Shown here: one piece after another, positions 6,379 to 12,847 of the stretch
Layout of the letters: every line of letters begins with the position of its first letter
Numbering within the stretch: position 1 is the first letter of the stretch
From: Treponema sp.
GTDB lineage: Bacteria > Spirochaetota > Spirochaetia > Treponematales > Breznakiellaceae
NCBI GenBank assembly: GCA_009786675.1
Contig: WQRP01000013.1
Span: 1-19,418 of the forward strand
DNA: 19,418 bases
Reading direction: 5' to 3'
Program-made: the position numbers and the translations under genes
Notes under the pieces: model-generated
Told to the model about the DNA's origin: nothing
What the model saw: the letters and a program-made list of their open reading frames with translations, nothing else
The model's database searches: none

Positions 6379-9183
6379 CTAGTTCAACAGTGCCGCGTTT
6401 TCGTGGTTGTTCCAGCGGCGCGCAATATCCGCGGGTCTCTCGTGGGATATGTTTCTGACGTTCGCATCGGCCCCAAGCCCCAGCAATAGGCTTATCGTCT
6501 CCGGCCTGCCCATCCTTGCGGCGTAGTGAAGGACGGTATTGCCCGACGAATCCCTTGCGTCGATTGCCCTGCCGGAAAAGACCGATTCTATCGCCACCCT
6601 TCCGCTGGCAATCGCTATCTCGCCGGAAGTTACATCGTCAACGGCCGACATGAACGGATCCGATCCCGCGTTCGCCAGAACCCTGGCAAGATCCCACGCG
6701 CCCATGTCCGCCGCAAGCCGCAGGGGTATGCGTCCGTTGAAATCCACGGCGACAAGCCTGGAACCTTTGTCAACGATAAGCTGCAGCGTCGTCGACGAAA
6801 CCCTTTCCTGAACCGCGACGTGAAGCGGGGAATTGCCGAAATCGTCGGCGCTGTTTACCCGGTTCCCCACAAGCAGGGCGGAAAGGGTTTGCGGCGAATC
6901 GCTGAGCGCTATCTGGAAAGGGGTTCTGTTCCGCGTGTTGCGCGCGTGTATGGATACCCCCAGACCCAGGAGGGTGCCGATCATGTCAAAGTCCATGGAA
7001 AGCACGGCAAAGTGCAGGGGAGTGTCCCCGCCCGCGTTCCTTGTCATGGGATCGGCGCCCCTTCCGGCGAGCAGGTTGGTCGCCTCGATATGCCCGGCGC
7101 GCACCGCTTCCATAAGGGGCGTGTTGCCGCCCGAGTCGCGGACCTCAAGATTCGCGCCTCGGTTGATAAGAATGGCGGCGATACCGGTGTTGCCCAGGCG
7201 CACCGAATCATGCAAGGGGGTCGTCCCACTTAGGGAATGGGAATTCACGTTGATGCCCGCGTCCAGAAGGGCGTTCGTAGCGTTCACCGCGTTCCAGCGC
7301 ACCGCGGAGTGAAGGGCCGAATTGCCGAGGCCGTCTCGGGCGTGGATGTTCGCCCCCGACGCGAGCAGAGCCCTTACCGTGGACGCGCCGTCATGGTGGA
7401 CCGCCCAGAACAACGGCGTCTCGCCCGTGGCGTTCGTGGTCTCGGTGGAGATACCCTGCCGTATCATGAACGGGACGTGCCTGTCCATTCTCCACAAGGC
7501 GACATAGTGCAGCATGGAATTTCCCATCCCGTCACGCGCCGCGACGGTCATTGGATTGAACATCCACTGCAGAACCCCGGAACGATGGCTCAGAGCAATC
7601 CTTAAAGGACTGTCCCCAGCGGCGTTCGCGGAAAAAATGTCCGCCCCTCTGGAAAGTATGTACTCGCCCGCCTCCCTGCGGTTCAGTCTGGTCGCCAAAT
7701 GCAGGGGAGTGTCCCCCTCGCGGTTTCGCGTGTTGACGTTGGCGCCTTGGTCAATAATGTTCCCGATTGTCGTCGCGTCGATCTCGATCTGCATCGCTAT
7801 GTGCAGCATGGTGTTTCCCGCGCTGTCAGTCTGATGCACCGTGGCGGGAGTGATCATGGCGTTTAGAACCTGGCCCCTTTGTCGCAGAGCAAGGTCAAAG
7901 GGGGTGACGCCGGCGTTGTCCGCCGCAAAGATATCCGATCCCGCGCCAAGGAGCAGGGGAATCAGCCGAATGCGGCTTTCCTGCACCGCAATGTACAGGG
8001 CGGTCTGTCCCCTAACGTTGCGAATCGAGACATCAACGTCGCCCGAAAGCAGGGTGTTTACGACCTCCGGGGTGCGGTTCAGGGTGACAAGAACGTGCAG
8101 GGGGGAATCGCCGTGCACGTCCCGCTGGTTTGGGTTTACCCCGTTGTTAAGAAGCAGCCTTATTACCGCCGCATGATTTGCCAGTGGAACGGCAAGGTGC
8201 AGAACCGTGTTTCCGCTTGCGTCCACGGTATTAATGTCGGCCCCGCTTCCCAGAAGAAGCGATATTGCCGCCGTGTTTCCCGATCTGACCGCCTCGTGCA
8301 GCGGCGTGGCGCCCGACGGGTTCTGGATGTTGACGTTGGCGCCCCTTTCTACAAGGAATTCGATAAGGCCAGTATAACCCGCCGAAGCGGCAAAATGCAG
8401 CGGGGCAAGCCCGTTCGCCCTTCGCAGGTCGTAGTTCGCGTTTCTTACCGCGGGGGCAAGGTAATGGTAAACCGATCCCCGGGAGGTCGATCCCGCTAAA
8501 ATAAGCCGTTCCGCGATTTCCATATGGCTTCGGGAATCGGCGCGGGAAAGGGCGATGTCCAGTGGGGTACGCCCCGCCGAATCCACTCTGTCAAGCGGGC
8601 TGTCCCTGCTTCCGGCGGCCACGAGCCTCCTGTTCATTCCGTCCAGGGAATCCAGCGCGGCGAGGATCGTCCCGGCCGCCTCGGCGTTCCCCTGGATGGT
8701 TGCCAGGTGCAGTATCGTATTGCCGTTGTAATCCGTCGAGTTCAGGGTGCCGAGCGTTAGTATCGCCTCAAGAAACTCGTCGTTGTCCGGCCTCAACGCC
8801 GTTACCGCGGGGCTTTCGCCGGTTGCCCCGGGCGCGTGTATGTTGGCCCCCGCCGCGGCGATGACCCTTGCCGCGTTGACGTTATTCCTTTCCGCGGTAA
8901 TCCCAAGCGGCGTCTGGCCGAAGTTGTCGCGCGCGTCAAGTTCCGCGCCCATCGCAATAAAGAACGTGCAGAAAGCGGCATGGTCCAGATCCGCCGCGTA
9001 GTGCAGGGGAGTGCGCCCCCGCACGTCCGTCGCGTGGGCGTCGAATTCCCCCAGGAAATGCTCCATTGCGCGCTCGTCGCCCCGCGCGAGCAGCTCCCAC
9101 ATGTTGGGCGTGCTTCGACACGCCGTAAACGTGGCCAGTGCCAAAACCGCCATTAAAAACCCGAATCTGAATGTACACCTCAT
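6379..9183 (-). CDS. Large ankyrin-repeat protein, probable lipoprotein
   Basis: The 934-residue protein consists of about 25 ankyrin-type units from residue about 53 to the end, each near 33 residues with the G-x-TPLHxA signature. I chose ATG 9183 because it opens into a lipoprotein-like signal (RFGFLMAVLALATFTAC) with the acceptor Cys at residue 22. That places the array outside the cytoplasm, anchored to a membrane. An in-frame ATG at 9231 would add 16 residues, overlap the upstream gene and spoil the signal. Neither start has a clear Shine-Dalgarno site. Some units are irregular: several short 30-32-residue units precede units beginning DxxGN[TS]xLH, and longer insertions follow the fourth and fifth units. 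Ankyrin arrays bind proteins; the target is unknown. The gene follows an RluA-family gene by 32 nt and is probably cotranscribed. No toxin, protease or other catalytic domain is visible. Confidence 0.9.
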   Translation of the reverse strand: MRCTFRFGFLMAVLALATFTACRSTPNMWELLARGDERAMEHFLGEFDAHATDVRGRTPLHYAADLDHAAFCTFFIAMGAELDARDNFGQTPLGITAERNNVNAARVIAAAGANIHAPGATGESPAVTALRPDNDEFLEAILTLGTLNSTDYNGNTILHLATIQGNAEAAGTILAALDSLDGMNRRLVAAGSRDSPLDRVDSAGRTPLDIALSRADSRSHMEIAERLILAGSTSRGSVYHYLAPAVRNANYDLRRANGLAPLHFAASAGYTGLIEFLVERGANVNIQNPSGATPLHEAVRSGNTAAISLLLGSGADINTVDASGNTVLHLAVPLANHAAVIRLLLNNGVNPNQRDVHGDSPLHVLVTLNRTPEVVNTLLSGDVDVSIRNVRGQTALYIAVQESRIRLIPLLLGAGSDIFAADNAGVTPFDLALRQRGQVLNAMITPATVHQTDSAGNTMLHIAMQIEIDATTIGNIIDQGANVNTRNREGDTPLHLATRLNRREAGEYILSRGADIFSANAAGDSPLRIALSHRSGVLQWMFNPMTVAARDGMGNSMLHYVALWRMDRHVPFMIRQGISTETTNATGETPLFWAVHHDGASTVRALLASGANIHARDGLGNSALHSAVRWNAVNATNALLDAGINVNSHSLSGTTPLHDSVRLGNTGIAAILINRGANLEVRDSGGNTPLMEAVRAGHIEATNLLAGRGADPMTRNAGGDTPLHFAVLSMDFDMIGTLLGLGVSIHARNTRNRTPFQIALSDSPQTLSALLVGNRVNSADDFGNSPLHVAVQERVSSTTLQLIVDKGSRLVAVDFNGRIPLRLAADMGAWDLARVLANAGSDPFMSAVDDVTSGEIAIASGRVAIESVFSGRAIDARDSSGNTVLHYAARMGRPETISLLLGLGADANVRNISHERPADIARRWNNHENAALLN
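6454..7038 (-). repeat. Ankyrin super-repeat pair, C-terminal copy (195 codons)
   Basis: Two adjacent three-unit blocks of 98 and 97 residues (residues about 716-813 and 814-910 of the ankyrin protein). In each, a standard unit is followed by a short 30-31-residue unit and then by a D-x-x-GN[ST]-x-LH unit. The same 98+97 layout occurs upstream at 7435-8019, separated by four regular 33-residue units. Divergence is high, so this shows at protein level only. Confidence 0.6.
7435..8019 (-). repeat. Ankyrin super-repeat pair, central copy (195 codons)
   Basis: Two adjacent three-unit blocks (residues about 389-486 and 487-583). Block one has GSDIFAADNAG and a short unit with LALRQRGQVLNAM, then DSAGNTMLH. 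Block two has GADIFSANAAG and a short unit with IALSHRSGVLQWM, then DGMGNSMLH. The parallel phrases show block-wise rather than unit-wise duplication. Confidence 0.65.
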
Positions 9184-9215
9184 ACGGACAGTATCGGCAG
9201 CTTCTGTGGAAAATT

Positions 9216-10154
9216 TTACGACCAAATGCATTGCAACTGCCGGCGTCCGAAGACCTCGATCGCCTTTGCCAGGAACGGCTTCGGGGGAGGGGCGCAGACG
9301 AGTCTGGGCAGGCCGTTTATGTCCATGTCAAACCCGATTTTCCACGCGTGGAGAAAAAAAACGCCGTCCCCGGTTGCGCGCCCGCCGTACTTTAGATCCC
9401 CGGCCAGGGGGTGCCCGCGGGCGGCCGCCTGCGCCCGTATCTGGTGGGTCCTGCCGGTGGCGATCCTTGCCTCTATCAATGTGCAGCGGTCGCCGCAGGC
9501 AAGTACCCTGACCGTGGTTTCGGCGGTTTTTGCCCGGGCATCTCCGGCCGTTCCGACGAAGGTTTTTTTTGCGGCTCCGTCGCGTACCAGGTCGTCCCGC
9601 CACGCGCCCGGCGTTACCCGTCCCTCGACAATGGCCAGGTACGTTTTCGTTACCCTCCGTTCCCGCAGCAGCTCCGAGAACAGCCTTGCCCCGGCGAGGT
9701 TTTCCGAAAAGGCGATTGCCCCGCTGGTGGATCTGTCAAGGCGGTGCAGAGGGCCGGGCCTGAACGAGAGCGACGGCGGTCTTCGGGCGTAATGGGCTTT
9801 GACAAGCATGTCCAGGCTATCTGGCCCGTGGCTTGCAAGCCCCGCCGGCTTGTTGAAAATGACTATCCCGGATCCGTTGGCCAGTATCCCGGGCAACGGC
9901 GCAGGATGTTCCTCGGAAGGATGCCTCGGGGTTTCCGCCATTTCCCATCGCGCCGCGATTTGAATTACGGCGCCTGCCCGAACCCTGGTTTCCGGTCCGG
10001 CCGGATCGCCGTCAACCCTGATTTTTCCCTGCCGCAACAGACGGTGAATTAGCGACAGCGAATGGCCAGGCAAGGCTTTCCTTAGTATCCTGTCAAGCCT
10101 GCGCCCGTCATCGTCCGTACAGGCTTTCAGGAAGGCTTTCAGTTCCCTGGTCAT
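9216..10154 (-). CDS. RluA-family pseudouridine synthase (RluC/RluD type)
   Basis: Isomerises uridine to pseudouridine in structured RNA, most likely 23S rRNA. The 312-residue protein has an N-terminal S4 RNA-binding domain (about 17-60: RRLDRILRKALPG and LLRQGKIRVDGD). Its catalytic domain includes NKPAGLASHG (101-110), the active-site motif PLHRLDRSTSG (135-145) with catalytic Asp140, and the late motif GRTHQIRAQAAARGHPLAGD (234-253). The S4 domain and length favour the RluC/RluD branch, but target positions cannot be read from sequence. ATG 10154 has a strong GGAAGGGGG site (10159-10167). The weak hairpin and promoter-like sequence upstream suggest a separate transcription unit from the lipoprotein operon. 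Confidence 0.92.
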   Translation of the reverse strand: MTRELKAFLKACTDDDGRRLDRILRKALPGHSLSLIHRLLRQGKIRVDGDPAGPETRVRAGAVIQIAARWEMAETPRHPSEEHPAPLPGILANGSGIVIFNKPAGLASHGPDSLDMLVKAHYARRPPSLSFRPGPLHRLDRSTSGAIAFSENLAGARLFSELLRERRVTKTYLAIVEGRVTPGAWRDDLVRDGAAKKTFVGTAGDARAKTAETTVRVLACGDRCTLIEARIATGRTHQIRAQAAARGHPLAGDLKYGGRATGDGVFFLHAWKIGFDMDINGLPRLVCAPPPKPFLAKAIEVFGRRQLQCIWS

Positions 10155-10198
10155 TTTGCCCCCTTCCGGCGGGATGGATGGTGGTAGACAGAATACAC

Positions 10199-10226
10199 AT
10201 TATGAATAGTAAAAAACGCCCTCCAA
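10199..10226 (-). promoter_or_regulatory. Possible promoter for the RluA-family gene
   Basis: On the minus strand, TTGGAG (10226-10221), a T-rich 16-nt spacer and CATAAT (10204-10199). This is the only promoter-like pair in the 91-bp gap upstream of the gene; both boxes deviate from consensus. Confidence 0.4.
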
Positions 10227-10242
10227 AAACTCCCCCACGGAG
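10225..10242 (-). terminator. Weak hairpin plus T5 after the lipoprotein gene
   Basis: On the minus strand, CTCC and GGAG (10242-10239 and 10233-10230) form a 4-bp stem around a 5-nt loop, followed by five T (10229-10225). It begins a few bases after the lipoprotein stop. A second T-run follows. The stem is short, so termination is probably partial. Confidence 0.35.
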
Positions 10243-10245
10243 CCG

Positions 10246-11061
10246 CTACGGACTTGGGAGCATAAAAATACCTAGAAACGTGGGCTGGCTAAAAACCGGC
10301 GTCGGCGGCACTCCGCTTGCTCCCATTGCCGCGATATACATCATGACGTAAGAGTGTTCCATTTGACCCGAGGGAGCCTGGGGCGCCACGTCCCTGTTTA
10401 TTTCCCTGTTTGTTCTGTTGGGACCGTGCAACAGATCGTGGTGGTTAAAGAAAGGCAGGGCTCCGCCGATATTAGGCACGGGCTCGAAGTCAAAAAGCGG
10501 TCTCCCCCCGGCGCGACGCAAGTCGTAGCTTCTAACGTGGGTTCCCGCGTCCAGTATAAGCCGGGGCGCCTGGCCGGGAATATCCGGAAAGTCCAGAGTG
10601 ATGGATCTCCCCAGGGATTCGCGCCCCAGCACGCTGGCAATGGACGCGCCTTCCAGTTCCAGGTAGAAAAACCCCCTGGTATTGATAAAGAAATTATGGA
10701 CGCCCGCAGTATTGACGGCCGTGTTGGTTGGATCCGCCCAGGAAAAGGCCGCGTTATAGTCGGCGTTTAGCTGCGTGTTAATCGAGCTGCGTTGCTGGGG
10801 GGAATCCACGGTATCCGCACCCAGGAGCGTGCCGCTCAGGTAAATCCTGTAGAAAATCACAAAACGGGTAAAAGGATCCAACGACCCGTAACCCAACTCG
10901 CCGCTGGACGGCAGGCGAACTTCGCTGGTACCCCTAAGGCCAGTACGAACCGGTCCCTCAATACGGCTGATATAAGGGACATCCTGAAGTCCGCAGGAAA
11001 GCGACACAGACCCCAAAAAGAAACAAACCGCCGCAAGGACGGGAAATTTTCCCCTCGCCAT
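10246..11061 (-). CDS. Putative lipoprotein of unknown function
   Basis: A 271-residue protein with a clear lipoprotein signal: basic start (MARGKF), hydrophobic core, and SVSLSC with acceptor Cys23. The mature part shows no domain I recognise. It has several aromatic stretches (RFVIFYRIYL; HNFFINTRGFFYLEL) of the kind seen in extracytoplasmic beta-rich proteins, and a Pro-rich end. ATG 11061 is preceded by GGGAG (11071-11067) with 5-nt spacing. It sits 23 bp after the TPR membrane-protein gene, so the two are probably cotranscribed and may act together at the inner-membrane/periplasm interface; that link is inference. It is the last gene before a weak terminator. Confidence 0.8.
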   Translation of the reverse strand: MARGKFPVLAAVCFFLGSVSLSCGLQDVPYISRIEGPVRTGLRGTSEVRLPSSGELGYGSLDPFTRFVIFYRIYLSGTLLGADTVDSPQQRSSINTQLNADYNAAFSWADPTNTAVNTAGVHNFFINTRGFFYLELEGASIASVLGRESLGRSITLDFPDIPGQAPRLILDAGTHVRSYDLRRAGGRPLFDFEPVPNIGGALPFFNHHDLLHGPNRTNREINRDVAPQAPSGQMEHSYVMMYIAAMGASGVPPTPVFSQPTFLGIFMLPSP

Positions 11062-11084
11062 GTTTACTCCCGCCTACAAGCCAA

Positions 11085-11840
11085 TCACCCGTCCAAGGGC
11101 TCCTCGTACCCAAAATCCAGGAAAATCCCGTCGTCATCAAACCACTGGAAATCTACGTCAGCCGGTCTTATGACGGGCTCGTCCAGCCTCCAGGCCCTGG
11201 TTTCCAGCGCGATGATCCTTGAATGGGCAAGGTTGGTCCAGGCCGTGTCGTGCGGCCAGCCAAAAATAACGTCGCGGTACGCCCGGATCGCCGCGTCGTC
11301 GTCGCCCAGCGTCTCGTAAAGCCGGCCTATGGAAAACTGCGCCCTGGGAGCGGCGAAAAAACCCGCCGGCGCGGAAATGCTTCTTTGGTAATGGTAGATG
11401 GCCCGTTCCAGCCCGCCTTGTTCCTCCGCGGCGGCGGCGGCGTTGAACAGGGCAATCGGCGCCATATAGGATCTGGAAGTCGCCCCAGCCGCCGCGAGCC
11501 AGGCGGCCTCGGCCTCGGCCCATTCGCCCCTCCTGCCGTAAATGCTGCCGAGCATCGACCAGGCCCTTCCACCGGCGTACCCGGAATTCCGCGAGGCAAA
11601 GACCCGCAGATCCGCCATCAGTTCCTCGTCCAGGCCGTTCCCAACCAGGGCCTCGTAGCGAACGCCTAATTCCTCGACGGCCGCAATCGCCCTTCCCCTG
11701 GTAAAGTCCGTAACGACAAGCGTGACTATGCTCCCTACCAAAACCGCGACCACGGCGATCGCCGTCACGGCTATGGGTTTCCTGTTCCTCTGGACAAACT
11801 CGGCTATTCTCTCGTTGATGGCGGGTTGATTTTCCTGCAT
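11085..11840 (-). CDS. Membrane-anchored TPR protein (YfgM-like layout)
   Basis: A 251-residue protein with a short basic cytoplasmic N-terminus (INERIAEFVQRNRKPI), one membrane helix (about 22-44) and a TPR-rich outer domain. At least three helix-turn-helix TPR-like units are visible: GGRAWSMLGSIYGRRGEWAE, then LFNAAAAAEEQGGLERAIYH, then AQFSIGRLYETLGDDDAAIR. The layout is that of YfgM, an ancillary subunit of the Sec translocon and a periplasmic chaperone partner in E. coli, but other TPR membrane proteins share it. ATG 11840 has an excellent AGGAGGA site that overlaps the stop region of the sigma-54 activator gene 8 bp upstream, so coupling is likely. Confidence 0.82.
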   Translation of the reverse strand: MQENQPAINERIAEFVQRNRKPIAVTAIAVVAVLVGSIVTLVVTDFTRGRAIAAVEELGVRYEALVGNGLDEELMADLRVFASRNSGYAGGRAWSMLGSIYGRRGEWAEAEAAWLAAAGATSRSYMAPIALFNAAAAAEEQGGLERAIYHYQRSISAPAGFFAAPRAQFSIGRLYETLGDDDAAIRAYRDVIFGWPHDTAWTNLAHSRIIALETRAWRLDEPVIRPADVDFQWFDDDGIFLDFGYEEPLDG

Positions 11841-11848
11841 GGTTCCTC

Positions 11849-12817
11849 CTAATGATCCGTTCCCTTCGTTATGCCAAGCTCTTTTACGAGCCGCGACAAA
11901 TAAGTCCGCTGTATGTCCAGCGCCTTTGCCGTTTCCGTCTGGTTCCAGCCGTTCTCGTCAAGAACCTTCCGGATAAAATTCGCCTTGAACGCGTTAAGCG
12001 CCGTTTTCAGCCTGCGATCCCCCCCCAGGTCAGACCCTTTCGCGTCGATCCCCAAAAGGAGATCCGACCGCCCAATCCAGCCGCCGCCCGAGACCACGCA
12101 GGCGCGCTCGACGCAGTTTTCAAGCTCCCGCACGTTGCCCGGCCACGGGTAGGTAAGCATGGCCTCCATGGCGTCCTCCGAGAAGCCATCGAAACGCTTC
12201 CCCTCGCCGGCCGGCGCCAACCTCGAAAGGAAAAAACGAGCCAGCTTGGGTATGTCCTCGGCGCGCTGGCGCAGGGGCGGGATGAGCAGGGGCAGCACGT
12301 TCAGCCTGTAGTACAGGTCGCCGCGAAACTCGCCCCTCCCCACCATCGACTCTATGTCCCTGTTGGTCGCCGTAAGTATCCTCACGTCGACGGACAGGGT
12401 TTTGTCCGAACCGACTTTCTCGAAGGTCCTTTCCTGCAGCACCCTCAAAAGCTTCGCCTGGAGCGCCAGCGGAAGATCCCCAATCTCGTCAAGAAAAACC
12501 GTGCCGCCGTTGGCGGTTTCGAAACGCCCCTTCCGGTTTCCGGCGGCGCCGGTAAAGGCCCCCTTGACGTGGCCGAACAGCTCGCTTTCAAGCAGACCCT
12601 CCGGGATGGCGGCGCAGTTTACCCTGACGAAAGGGGCGTCGCGGCGGGGGCTGCGCAGGTGTATCTGCTCCGCGAAGAGCTCCTTGCCCACCCCGCTCTC
12701 GCCCAGGATCAGCACCGACGAATCCGTCATCGCCGCCCGGTCGACTATCCTGAGCTTTTCCCCTATGACCCGGCTTTCGTACACCAGGGGATGAAAGCCC
12801 GCCGTCGCGCCAGACAA
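11849..12817 (-). CDS. Sigma-54-dependent activator without sensory domain (PspF-like)
   Basis: A bacterial enhancer-binding protein that remodels sigma-54 RNA polymerase using ATP. The 322-residue protein starts almost directly in the AAA+ domain: Walker A GESGVGKE (39-46), the sigma-54-contacting loop GAFTGA (86-91, intact), Walker B VFLDEIGD (107-114), the arginine-finger region FRGDLYYRL (164-172) and WPGNVREL (225-232). A C-terminal Fis-type helix-turn-helix spans about 291-315 (NQTETAKALDIQRTYLSRLV). No receiver, GAF or PAS domain is present, so the length and layout match PspF, which is controlled by a separate protein. The start is taken as TTG 12817 behind GGCGGGGA; no better start lies between this and the S1 stop 30 bp upstream. 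It appears to be cotranscribed with cmk/rpsA. No rpoN and no -24/-12 promoter was seen in the window, so its targets are probably elsewhere. Confidence 0.9.
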   Translation of the reverse strand: MSGATAGFHPLVYESRVIGEKLRIVDRAAMTDSSVLILGESGVGKELFAEQIHLRSPRRDAPFVRVNCAAIPEGLLESELFGHVKGAFTGAAGNRKGRFETANGGTVFLDEIGDLPLALQAKLLRVLQERTFEKVGSDKTLSVDVRILTATNRDIESMVGRGEFRGDLYYRLNVLPLLIPPLRQRAEDIPKLARFFLSRLAPAGEGKRFDGFSEDAMEAMLTYPWPGNVRELENCVERACVVSGGGWIGRSDLLLGIDAKGSDLGGDRRLKTALNAFKANFIRKVLDENGWNQTETAKALDIQRTYLSRLVKELGITKGTDH

Positions 12818-12847
12818 AGGTTCCCCGCCGCCCGGCGGAATCCCCCC

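Noticed and set aside
9184..9231. Earlier ATG for the ankyrin gene
   Set aside because: It would place 16 extra residues before the signal peptide, overlap the RluA-family gene and has no ribosome site.
10155..10245. Sigma-54 (-24/-12) promoter near the sigma-54 activator genes
   Set aside because: I looked for TGGC...TTGC spacing in this and the other short gaps and found none.
12818..12847. GC hairpin before the sigma-54 activator as a terminator of rpsA
   Set aside because: Only a 5-bp CCGCC/GGCGG stem with no T-run, overlapping the activator's ribosome site; more likely to affect translation, if anything.
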